A DNA stretch of 64,000 bases. It comes from Haemaphysalis longicornis (lineage: Eukaryota; Arthropoda; Arachnida; Ixodida; Ixodidae). The notes beneath the pieces are model-generated. The model did no database searches. It was given only the letters and a program-made list of their open reading frames with translations, and was not told the DNA's origin. Each line of letters begins with the position of its first letter. Position 1 is the first letter of the stretch. Below, in pieces: positions 52,301 to 62,640 of the stretch. The stretch is taken from contig CM023454.1 in assembly GCA_013339765.2 (NCBI GenBank), positions 140,990,593 to 141,054,592 of the forward strand, written 5' to 3'. The position numbers and the translations under genes are program-made.

Positions 52301-52542
52301 TGTAGAGTAATGTTGAGGTTCGCTACTCGTAAACAATTAGTTTAATGCCAGAATTAGTTTACATCACAGCGCTAATGGCGGTGCCGGTACCGAGCGATAC
52401 ACAAAAAACGAGTTTCCTCTGCTTTCACTTCCACGCGCCAGAACACGCGCATCTGGTTTCTTGCTGTGGTGGAATTGGCAGCATTGATAGTCCTCACTTT
52501 ATGGTCCCTTCTAAGCTGTCACTGAATCGATTGGCCGTTGCA
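52301..52542 (-). repeat. Gypsy-4 5' LTR
   Basis: Minus strand TGCAACGGCC...CTACA, 242 bp, paired with 46016-46254. No obvious TGG-starting primer site follows it. Confidence 0.8.
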
Positions 52543-52546
52543 ATAT

Positions 52547-53149
52547 GAATAAAATAAACGGTGTTATACGTAAAGACAGGCGCTCTGTTCCAACGGGGGG
52601 AAGCTAGCTATATAGAATGGTTTTCGCTTCCAGCCCTTACATGTTGTCATACCGTAAGGGAAACAACAATAACATGTTCTAAATTACTGTTACCAACAAC
52701 AACGAAACGTTAGACTTATTAAAATATACCACTGTATGCGCAAAAACAAAACTACTTTACTAACATCACCTAATTAAAATAAATACTTTATACGCCTAAG
52801 ATTGCTAGTCATGTATAAGAATGCAATATAAAGAAACAATGAATCATTTGTTTGGAAGCCTAGAGTCACAGGACATGCAACTTCTTACAACGTACGTCAG
52901 CACTTGACGTGGTTCTTGCCTTTTTCCGAAATATTGCCTACAGTTAGTGTGCTATATTTTACCATTGTATCTAAATCGTTTTGAGAGTAATATTAGCGGC
53001 CTCGAGAATACTGCAAAGTAACAAACGTATACTGCTCTTTACGTGTTCGAGTCACTCTGAATGGTTATCATTAGACTCCATTAAACTGTTTGCTAAGCAG
53101 CAATCTGTATGGGCAGCAAACCCCTTATGCTGGGTTTCAGAATTTTATT
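52547..53149. other. Unassigned AT-rich stretch
   Basis: Begins with AATAAAATAAACGG just outside the gypsy-4 duplication. No other feature recognised. Confidence 0.5.
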
Positions 53150-54060
53150 TTTTATGTTTTATGCGTGACTTGAGGTTGCGGAGTGGTTTGAAAAGGTTTC
53201 CGTAGCATCTCTCTGGCGATTGCCCGGATTGTCTCTTTAGTGCATCGGAGTTAATAGCCTGGCACCGATCGTCTCCGAAGCAAGCGCGTTGATCGGGCAG
53301 ACGTACGCCCCGCACGAACTTCCAACGTATTCTCCAATGCGCCAGCCTCAGTCGTAAATTCGGCCACCTTTTCAGGTGGGTTACGAACAACGCAAGCATA
53401 GAGTTCTTCCTTCACTCCTGCATCAGAAACCTTATTGTTGTCTTCCTCAATTACGGGGGTCCGTGCTGCAAAAGAGTCGCTTCATTTCTTCAACGAAGAT
53501 CACGACACCCGTCGTGTGGGTGTTGCGTGCGCGTTTCCCACAAACGTGCCGATAGTTGTTTCGGCACTACGGTGGCGAATGTTTTAGGGACTCACTTTTA
53601 AAGACAGTCCCGTCGGTTAGTGAGCTTTTATTGTTCTCGAACCACGTTGGGGCTGTGTTTTCTGAATTAAAGAAAGCATGGCGGACATTTTTTTGTAATC
53701 CCACTTGTTAAAATGCCGCATGCGCTCAACTTCTCCAACTAGTCCTCAAGGACGTCACTGCGGGATCCAGGGAACGACGATGTAACCGAGGCCGTTGCAT
53801 GAGGATGGAAGGAGGGGTTCTCACGCCATGTTGTCGGTTGCACCGATCTCTCCATTTGTTCTTGCTGGCAGAGGAACAAACTCGCCCGGTAAACCTTCAG
53901 AAGGCGGCTGACTCGGCTTGGGCTGGCTTCCAGAAGGCGCAGGGAGCACAATTTGTGTGTACCCACAACCTTCACCAGATGTCACGAAGACAAAGACGAC
54001 GCAGCTGTCATAAGGGAAAAACGAGTTGATTGGAGTGAACTTGTGTTCCTCTACCAAATC
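53150..54060 (-). pseudogene. Gypsy-type gag fragment (gypsy-5)
   Basis: Minus strand, in several frames: FPGSRSDVLED and GEVERMRHFNKWD, then TAPTWFENNKSS (the capsid A-x-x-WFEN block), then ACVVRNPPEKVAEF and LKETIRAIAREMLRK. These are the blocks of Ty3/gypsy gag from N- to C-terminus. No knuckle or pol follows; 52547-53149 does not continue it, so only a gag remnant survives. Confidence 0.65.
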
Positions 54061-54962
54061 AAAGAATAGAGGCGGCAAACCAGCAGTCAACAAAGCGACA
54101 TGCGCGGCGGAGTGTCGGAGAATGGAATACCGCGGTGTCTGCTGTGCGGGCATGTACCTCTCGGCGCGAGTGTTCCTCGAACAGCCGAATTGTATTTAGA
54201 ACACTGTAGATCAAAGATTATTTACAGGCTTGCGACGATAGTTACAAACAGTCTCCCTATCAAATCAGATAGCCGGTGCGGCATAAAAATAAAGAATGGA
54301 GCACGCGCTTCACTTGCCCCACGAATACCACACATAACACACAGCCAGGCGGAAGTAGTCTGCAAAATCAAACATAATAAACCAACTCAATGCATGGTTT
54401 GTGCAAATATCTTCTACGAAACTTTACTCCTTGATCCAAGAAGTTCGTTTCATGTGTGTCTAACTGTTATTCAAATCGTTATTGGTAATGGCTGGTCGAG
54501 GAGTCGGGGTTCTGCTTTTCATTTGTTTATTTAGGCAACACGTATCAGCCACACAACTGTTGTCTATATTTGTTGTCCTAGAAATATGGGGAAATAAAAA
54601 AACTGAAGTGGCGTGGAGAGCAGTCAGGGTGCATCTTTCGAAAAACGTTCAGATAGCTTCTTTCAAAAAAACTCAGATAACTGGGTGCTTGCTTGACTGT
54701 TCAAATTGCGGTGCAGCGCGCAGAAATCTTTAAGTTGCAAACGTATTCTCGAAGGAATACACATGCATCCCAAACGTTAAAGCCAACTGAAGACATTCAA
54801 GAGGTATAATTTCTCAGGCTGCCCAGCTTTAAATTTTCAGGGAAGCTCACTGCTTCAAAGAACGGACAGAAAATAGGCTGGGCCCAACCGACCCCTTCCA
54901 GAAGACTGTTAAAGAACCTTTGAAGTTCCTATATTTTTAGAAGAGTTAGGAAACGCACTTTA
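54061..54962. other. Unassigned stretch
   Basis: Short frames only, with no domain signature. Confidence 0.45.
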
Positions 54963-55065
54963 ATGATCCTTAGACAGTCAAAAGTAATCTGGAGCATTGC
55001 ACTACAGAGCGCCTTATCGCCTGCGTAGCCTTGGTGCGTGGAAACCCACCATAAACAAACACTAT
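54963..55065 (+). repeat. Diverged 3' fragment of the Ruka-like SINE
   Basis: The sequence parallels the SINE 3' body (GATCC...TCAAAA.TAAT, then GGAGC...CACTAC, GCGCC, TCGCCTGCG and a late ACAATC-like ACAAAC). About 70 percent by eye. The tRNA head is missing. Confidence 0.55.
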
Positions 55066-58057
55066 GGAAACACTGGGATTAGCGGGATTTTTATTGACGG
55101 GAAAGCGCCTACCTAATTGGATGCATTGGTAATAATTAAAACTGATATTGCCGCATGCGGGAAATTTTGCGCATGCTCTACTGGTTACCGCCAATACTCT
55201 TTGGTCCCACCGACAGAAAGGGAGAGGTATATGGGTGTTTGTAAAATAAATGTGGCTGACAGAATCAATTACCTCTGAGTTTAAAAGTTCTATGATTCTT
55301 GCATTCAGTATGGGTCTCAGGCTCGTTTTGTTATTGTTCCTGTCTCTAGGCGTCCAAATTGACATTTCCACTAACACTTTAGAGAATTTGAGTGGCTTTC
55401 AAAAACAAACGTACGCATGAAAACCTCCTTATAGCGGTCTATTTCATGTTGAAATTACTGATCTGCGCAGAAGAGTACCATATACTGCTGGATTTGCTGG
55501 CTGGTTTTTGCGTAAAAAACGTTTTATACAAGCACACTATAAATAATGTCGGCTTCACAACAAACACCGTCACGTTTTTACCACGTAAATTCTAAGTGCT
55601 CCAACTTGAGACATTAGGGCGCCATACTGCATAAAAAGTGCCTGGTCATTTTATGGCCTTGTGTGTCTTATCAACACATTCTCTATGTGCTGAACAACCT
55701 CACGTTATTCATAAAAGCAATGGACAAAAAGTTACATAAATGACGACTGGTCGTTTCTAACAAGTACAGACCAAGTAGCGGAATATAGAGAGTTTGTAAG
55801 TCAGTTTAAGCTGCTGCCTTTCTAGAAACTAAATGTGTGACTCTTAGAAGTCGTCACCCGCAAAAATAGATAAACAATGCTTAGAGCGGTGTAGTTATCA
55901 TTTACGACCGGGATTGGATTATTTGCCAGTGTTCTTATCTAGACCAAGTGTGCTCTCTTGGTTGGTAAAAATATCGGGGTGATCTTTTCGGTTACCCATT
56001 AGTTGGTGAACAGCTTGTACAAAAATAAGAAAAGGCTCACTTGTTTCTTGTCCAAAAGTGTTCGGGTTTTACCCTTCTTGTGAATCACAATTAGTTTGCT
56101 AATTTTATCGGCACTTTTAGAGTATTTAGTCATTTGCAAAATCAGGCAACGAGCTTTCCTGGTACGATACGTTCTCCCTGGTTAAAACATCTCCTCTAAT
56201 GCTGTCACAACCTGCATGTCCTCGCCTTTTCATTTTCTTGAGAACCTTTTCAACTTTTTCTTTGGGTATTTGTAGGACTTATCGAGTCAAGCATCTATAA
56301 GTACTATTACTAGGACAATCGTCGCAGTCGTATACCCTCGTTTAAATTCATTTCGCTACTTTGATTATCTCGTCCGTATGATATGTAATGTTAGCCTGCT
56401 CGGCGTATAGCGCGGAGAATATCTTTACTATAGCCAGTATCTGTTTTGTTGACTTAAATTTTCCTCCTTTCTTCAACGCTTCATCCATGACTCTCATGTG
56501 TTATCTACGAGAGTCAGTTTACTTACTACTGGTATTCAAATTTAAAAGCAGGGGTAATTCAATTTTACACAAAGTAGCAAAAATATTACGTTGCTACATT
56601 TGGTATTATGTTGCGTATTTGTCTGAGTTATTTGTCTAGTTGGTGTCTTACCGGCGACTTGTTTGGCAGCTGCTGCGGACGGGAAAAGTGGCGTTGATAG
56701 GTTGTCATTTGGTATTTCTACATCATCTCCGTCCTCCCCGGTTAATTTTTGTGAACAGTTAACATCAAATCTGCTACATGGCTCCTGACTAAAACATTGT
56801 TTGATATCTAATTTCAATGTTTATTATTCTTTCGCTTTAGAAATTGAGACCGACTTTGCACTTACACGTCCTACGACCACAGCTGGGAATCTAGCTTATA
56901 ACGTCCACGTCCTGCACAATACCAGCTTTGTCACTCATTGCAAGTTAATTTTTTGGCTTGTTATTTACTAGTTATGTGCTTGACCACTGGGACCTATCTA
57001 AATTTATTTCCTATTTCTATAGCAAAAGAAAGTTTCAATTATCGTCGGGTTGTTTCCCTCTGCATGTCATAACATTGTGCGTCCTCGACTGGTGTGATTG
57101 GCTATTGGAAAATTTTTCAGTGACGTTTCTCGCACGTGCTAATTTCGGGTAACGTCTCTCATCAAAATCGTGAAATGCATTGACCATTTCTTTCTTGCTA
57201 ACTTTTCTTCGCCGTAGAACTTATTAGCGGAACCATTGTTTTAGCAGCTGTTTGCGCTTATGGTTGCGCGCTCTTTATTATCCATTGCTTCTTTAGCTTG
57301 GCTAAATATACTGTGACTCTTTCCTTTACAACGCGGAATTTCTTCATGCCCTCCGCTATTTCCCTGTTTATTAAGAATCCCACTCCCTGTTCTTTTTCTT
57401 AATGTTGTCGGTAGAAAAAATGCGTCCGCTTGCCAGTCACATGATGGTTTCTCCTGTTTTAACTTTGTTTAACTCATTATGTCGCACCTAAGGTCCAGAA
57501 GCTTCCGTCGCTATACATGCATCGTGCGTTCAACGTTGCCCAATTCACGTGTACGAGGCACAGGTCCAACCCAGGGATTCTCTGCACACCGTGCTGTACC
57601 ACTAGGCTGACCAACACTTTGGTTCTACAGCTGCTTTTGACCCAGGATCTCAGCTGAAGTAATTATAAATTTATTGGGAGAGTACGTGACTGGTTTTGTG
57701 AGCGCACATTCTCACCTATAGATTTGGTGTTGTTTTTTGTGTTTTTTTTAACACTTCTGGGGTTTTATAAATATTTTAGTTCCCATTGGTAATAAGTGCA
57801 ATGCATGTGGGCGAAGTTATGCGGGCACGGCACGCATCAAACCATGGTCCCAAACCTACTTCGTATTTCCCTGTCGGGTCGGTCACCGTGCTGCCAATTT
57901 CTATGAATGATGCTGTTCCGTCTGTGCTGCGCCTGCGCGAAGTTGCTCGAGCAGGCGATCCCTATCTCGGCTAAGCAACCGGCGGCTGGCTCCAGCATGA
58001 ACGACACCCTTGTCGCAATGGGTGGCCTCGACTTCCGTAGAAGACACCAATTACCTT
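55066..58057. other. Long AT-rich stretch without recognised genes
   Basis: About 3 kb with only short frames. 57820-57890 shares about 60 bp (GGGCACGGCACGCATCAAAC and following) with 60901-60965. No other repeat, RNA or coding motif was recognised. Confidence 0.45.
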
Positions 58058-58530
58058 TTAAATGCAGAGCATTTCTTAGCCTTGCCTCTTCCTGCGTCGG
58101 ACGGCGTCCACAGCTCCGCGTCCGCAAACAGGTGCGCCTCTCCTGCTTCCCTCCTCTCTCTCAACAGCAGCTGGCGCGCGCATGCGTCGTAGTCAGCCCG
58201 TTCGCTCCGTCGCGGTCTCAGGTGCGTGATAGCAGCGCGGTGGGGCGTGGAAGGGCGCGCGCTGCTTGCGCATGCGCGCTCTCCCCCCGGTACTGCTCTC
58301 CCTCTACTGCGCGCGCTGCAAATATAAAGCGGCTAGCGGTCGCTCGTGCTTCAGTGCTTCAGTCACTGCGTTGCTCCTTCCTTCCTTGGTTGGCGCTCGC
58401 TCCCACGTTTACTCGTGTCTGCGACTCCAGCATCACGGAAGAAGCGATGGAAGCAACACTGCCTTCAACCAGTTACTGAGGCCCCCAATGTTCTGCATTT
58501 ACTGGTGTTCCCTCGCGGAAGGCGCGGGAA
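58058..58530 (+). mobile_element. Helentron-like element, tandem copy 1
   Basis: 5' end TTTTAAATGCAGAGCATTT (58057-58074). Near the 3' end TCTGCATTT (58492-58500) precedes a hairpin TTCCC...GGGAA (58508-58530). The body is CG-rich, with GCGCATGCGC and a TATA/initiator pair at 58323-58355. Copy 2 follows without a gap. Confidence 0.55.
58323..58355 (+). promoter_or_regulatory. TATA box plus initiator in Helentron-like element
   Basis: TATAAA starts at 58323 and TCAGT at 58351, so the initiator A is 30 bp from the TATA start, the same as at 9822-9854. A second TCAGT follows at 58359. Confidence 0.45.
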
Positions 58531-58880
58531 TTAAATGCGAATACATTTATTAGTCGGGGGTTGTCGTGCTCCGTCGGCGTGCGCCCGCAGGTCCCAGCAC
58601 GCGCGGCGTGCTGCACGCACACGAGTCCTTCGTCGTCCTCTTCGTTGCGTGGTCCGTCCAAACCGCGTGACATTTGCGCGGAAAGTTCAACACGATTTGC
58701 AACAACGTGCTCGGCGGCGACGACGCGGTGAGAGATAACGCGGAGTAGCGCATGCCGTCGTGCGTTCGCTGATGTCGCGATCCCTTCCTGAGACCCAGCA
58801 GCTATGCGCTGTCACCGAGAAGACTGCAGTTCTCGCTGCGCTCAAATTCTGCATCAGGGAGCATCGTCATCCTCAGATAA
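58531..58880 (+). mobile_element. Helentron-like element, tandem copy 2 (shorter)
   Basis: 5' end TTAAATGCGAATACATTT, then CGGGGGTTGTCGTGCTCCGT, identical over the next about 45 bp to copy 3. It ends near 58880 with CTGCATCAGG but no clear CCCC/GGGG hairpin, so its 3' end is degenerate or replaced. Confidence 0.5.
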
Positions 58881-59385
58881 TTTTAAATGCGAATGCATTT
58901 CTTAGTCGGGGGTTGTCGTGCTCCGTCGGCGTGCGCCCGCAGGTGTTGTCTCTCCGCGCTCCTCCTCGCCCCTAGCAACAGCTGTGGTGCGCCTAGCAAC
59001 CGGAGCAGGTGGTAGCTCGGGCGGGAGTAGCGGACGGCAAGGGGAGAGGAGGAGCGCGCTCGGGCGTGTCAGGGCGCTCGCATCGCGGAGCTCGGGCGGA
59101 GTAGCGGAGAGTGAGTGGAGAGGAGGAGCGCGCTCGGGTGTGTGAGGGCGCTCGCACCACGGAGCTCGGCGAGAGAGCTCGCGCGCGGGGCGGGCGTGTT
59201 GCGCGGGTCTCTCTCTCCTCTCCGCGTACCCTCTCTCCGCTCGCTGCGCTCGGAAAAATATATATAAATGCAGTGGAACGCGCGCCTCTCTCCGTGACTG
59301 CTTGCCGCAGCGCATTCATCGGTGCACCCAATGCATTCGCATTTCCGCACGATCCCCTTCGGGGAGGTGGGGGGAGTTTTTTTGT
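58881..59385 (+). mobile_element. Helentron-like element, tandem copy 3
   Basis: 5' end TTTTAAATGCGAATGCATTT, 3' inverse AATGCATTCGCATT (59330-59343), hairpin TCCCCTTCGGGGA (59353-59365), T-run 59377-59383. GA/CG-rich body with an internal duplication (59010-59060 and 59095-59150, both with GGGCG...TCGGGCG.GTGTCAGGGCGCTCGCA-like strings) and TATAAA at 59263. Confidence 0.6.
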
Positions 59386-59906
59386 TCTTGCGCGGCTAGA
59401 GCCTTTCTGCGTGATTTCAAATTTGCAATTTTTTTTAGCGCGGCCCCTTTTTCACTTACAATCGTGAAACCAACCCAACGAGCGCTCCTAACTAAATGAA
59501 CGCGGGGGCGGCCGCTATAAAACCCAGATTTTGCCGGAAATGTACCGGCAGATTTCTTTCCGCTAAACAACGGGAATATGTATGACGAGCGCCAGCGGTT
59601 CACGAGGTTCACACGGGTATAACTATTTAAACCGCGCGGTTTCCGAAGCCTCGGCGTGACTCCCTGACGACGGTACACCAGGCTGTACTTGGGTGCGTTA
59701 TCTCACTGCGCCGGCTTATTCCGTCAGTCACATCGACCGTTAGCGAGCGACGACTACAACGCCAGCCCATGAAGTGATCTGCACTTAGTAGTTTAAGATG
59801 TTCCAATTATCATCGTACCACCCTGTACGTCTCTGGTAGAGACCGCCATCGGGCGGTAAACATGATGACGATGATGGTGGTGGTGGTGGTGGTGGTGATG
59901 TGGTGG

Positions 59907-59939
<33 letters not shown>

Positions 59940-61190
59940 CGACGACGACGCCGACGACGGCGGCGTATCAGGCTACATTTTCACCCCAAGATTGTTACCA
60001 GGTTCCGAATCCGAAGCCCTTCCGTCGGTGGGATCGGCGGCGACGATGCTTGGCCGCCGCACTGCGGGTTCAGCCACCAAATTCGGGGATGACTGCTTGG
60101 CTGCGGTGCCATGGGCGAGGTTGTCCGAGGACTTGGCGGTCCCGGTGGGGGCCTTCGCGGCTTCGTCGCACACTTGGGTAACGACACGCGTCATAGTCTG
60201 CAACCGAACACAGTATTCCGTCAAAAATACATCGGCCGTCTAGAGCATTCACTCAACTAAAAATAAAAACTACACAGGTTAATTCTCCTTTCTTTACGTG
60301 TATAACTGATAGTAGACTTGCTGCTTTTACGTTGGCCATAGCTAATGTCGACTAATCTAATGTGACAGCTTTTACTGATGCAGACATGGCGTACAATCAT
60401 TTATTCGAAAGGTTTATAGATATATAAGGCGCACTTCCCATTTAAGACACACACCTCGGCTAAGAAGTAAGTTCCGTCACGACTACAGCGGAAAATACAA
60501 ATTAAACGCAGGATGTTTCGGTTGTTCTTTCAATCACGTGATTCAAAATTATTTCCAATGTTCGAAGCCTACAGAAATAAACTCAACAAAGAGCTACGAC
60601 AGGCGGCTTCTGCTCCTTTTGTTTACCGCCGGGCAGCTACACGGCGCTCCTATGCGGTTCAACCACAGCTCCCGTGGTCTAATTACTTTTGACGGCGCCC
60701 GTACATGGCCCCAGTTTCGTGTCCCCAGGTTGTTTCCGCTTTTATGAAGGTGAAAAATAGCAGCTCCAGCGACGCGGTTGGCTTACACATAAGGCCGGTA
60801 AAACACATCATCGATATTTTAGCTACGTATTCACATGCATCTTTATTTCCACGCCACCGTTGTTCTTCTTGAAAGGGCCTGCCTAGACTCGCACTGATAT
60901 ATTGCGGGCACGGCACGCATCAAACCATGGTATCAAACCTACTCGTATTTGCCTGTCTGCAGGTAAGACAGAGAGTTGATCATCGGTTCGAAGCAACCAT
61001 TTGTCTCTTGTAATCATGCCGTGCGTCAACCAACTGTTATCTCTTGTGCGTGATTGTATGTCCGTTTTGCTGAATTGGTTATTAGTGGCGACGTTGAGAC
61101 CAATCGTGGCCCCCTCTTCCTTGAAGAAAAGTGCTAGCAAATCCTACAAATGTGAAATAACAGTCAAAAACACTGAATGACATTATGCCT
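59386..61190. other. Unassigned stretch with a trinucleotide microsatellite
   Basis: 59869-59962 holds (GGT)n, (GAT)n and (GAC)n runs. 60901-60965 repeats sequence from 57820-57890. No coding or RNA gene was recognised elsewhere in it. Confidence 0.5.
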
Positions 61191-61195
61191 GATCA

Positions 61196-61850
61196 ATGTT
61201 CGCTTCAGAAAGAAGTAAAAGAAAATGGCAACTAATCAAGATTTTTGATGTGCGGTTAACTAAACTGGAATCTTGTCTCCCACTCGTGCTGGAAACTCGG
61301 TGTATTCCGGATTTGAAGAATCAAGTAGCAGAACTAACTCACAAGATCGACGATTTGAGAAATCGGCAACGCAAAATTACTTGCTCAAATTAGGGCTGCC
61401 TGAAAAACCAAACGAAAACCCAGAAGATTTATTGCACGCGGTTTAAGACAAATGTATTCTCGCTGCTGGATGTAAACCCCAAAAGTATCGAACGGATGCA
61501 CAGGCTGGGCAAGAGGCGAGTAAAAGACCGGCCCCTAATCTTCCGCTTGATTGACTAAGAGAAAAAAAATGACATAATGCGGAACAGTGTTCAGCTAAAG
61601 GGCTAAAGCATTTCAATCAGCGAATATTTTTCAACACATGTGCTTTAATGCAGAAACCACCTCTGGGAAATCGCGCAAGAAGATAAGCGCAACGGTTCAC
61701 GCGTGCGCCTGCTACGCGATTAGCTTTCCGTGGACGACCGCCTGTACTACCTGGATGAACAAAGCCAGTCTCGAATTAGCTGCGATAATGCCCCTAGTCC
61801 TCCACCTTTGAAAACGCCAGAAGAAAGCGAACATTTATCCTGAACAATGA
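61196..61850 (+). pseudogene. CR1/L2- or L1-like LINE, ORF1 remnant
   Basis: 61196-61393 encodes a heptad-like helical stretch (LTKLESCLPLVLETR, VAELTHKIDDLRNRQRK) typical of the ORF1 coiled coil. Shifted frames downstream give IERMHRLGKRRVKDRPLIF, the conserved HRLG...RPLI block of the RRM-type ORF1 protein, and then DDRLYYLDEQS. ORF1 binds RNA as a trimer. Stops and shifts throughout. Confidence 0.6.
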
Positions 61851-62640
61851 TCAACTTAAACGCGCGCAGTATATTCAATACAATATTTAATAAGAAAGTA
61901 TTCTCGAACATGAGCCTAACGTTGCTGTCATATTTAAAACGTGGCTAAGTGAATGAGTTCATTCTTACGAGTTTCTTCCAACGAAGTACGCAGCAAGTAG
62001 GGAAGACTGCGGGTCAAGGGGAGGTGGTGTTGCTGTTGTTTACAAGAGTTGTGTATTCCTTGCGTAGAAACACCCTCCCCACCAGCGGTTGAGTGTGCTT
62101 TGTGTATTTTGTAAATCAGTGATGTATCTGTTGCTGTTTGCTGCTGTCATCGTCCGCCCAATTTACATGAGGAGTATATGTTTTCCCTCTGTGATTTCCT
62201 AAACGAAGAATTGAGTGGCATGAAAAGAAAGCTTATCGTTGCCGAAGATTTCAATCTCCAACAAATTGACTGGACAAACTATATCGAAGGACAGAGTGCA
62301 ACGCCAACATCTCGAGCCCTAATAGACTTGGTGGTGTCCTTAAACCTTAATGAGGTCGTTACCGCGCCCACTCGCGGGCACTCATCTGGTGAATCACTGC
62401 TTGATCTGATATTTCTAAATAATTCCATGTCAGAACAGAACTTTTGTTTTGAACTCTTGGAAGGAATTTCGTATCATATGCTCGTCATTGCCAATATTTC
62501 AAATATCTCGTAAATCTCACCCAAGAAAGACTGTGTGTGTACCTGATTTTACAAGGGCAGACGATGTCGGAGTATTTGCCTTCCTGGATGGAAACTCCGA
62601 AGGATTCAGACACTTTGTTTCTCTAGGCTCTACGTAATTA
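61851..62640 (+). pseudogene. Same LINE, ORF2 endonuclease remnant
   Basis: 62178-62513 shows IVAEDFNLQQIDW (normally GDFN, here EDFN), TRGHSSGESLLDLIFLN and ISYHMLVIA (SDH in intact enzymes, here SYH). The blocks are in the order of the EEP endonuclease; loss of key residues shows decay. Upstream SREDCGSRGGGVAVVYK near 61997 is the earlier block. Confidence 0.65.

Larger units (their letters stand above)
46012..52546 (-). mobile_element. Gypsy-4: Ty3/gypsy element with both LTRs and candidate target duplication
   Basis: 3' LTR 46016-46254 and 5' LTR 52301-52542 bound the element, with ATAT immediately outside both ends (46012-46015 and 52543-52546). Inside, on the minus strand: gag, CCHC-like knuckle, protease, RT, RNase H, integrase and a polypurine tract. 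The integrase is split by a 1-kb repeat (46573-47573). Without that insertion the element would be about 5.5 kb. Extensive frameshifts and about 15-20 percent LTR divergence by eye indicate an old insertion. Confidence 0.85.

Noticed and set aside
57907..58479. 190-codon GC-rich frame as a host gene
   Set aside because: Its downstream two thirds lies over the Helentron-like element, it has no recognisable domain, and overlapping frames are equally open because of GC content.
52547..61190. Host exons in the gene-poor interval
   Set aside because: No conserved domain, no long frame with plausible splice sites and no codon pattern stood out; the only coding remnant is gypsy gag.
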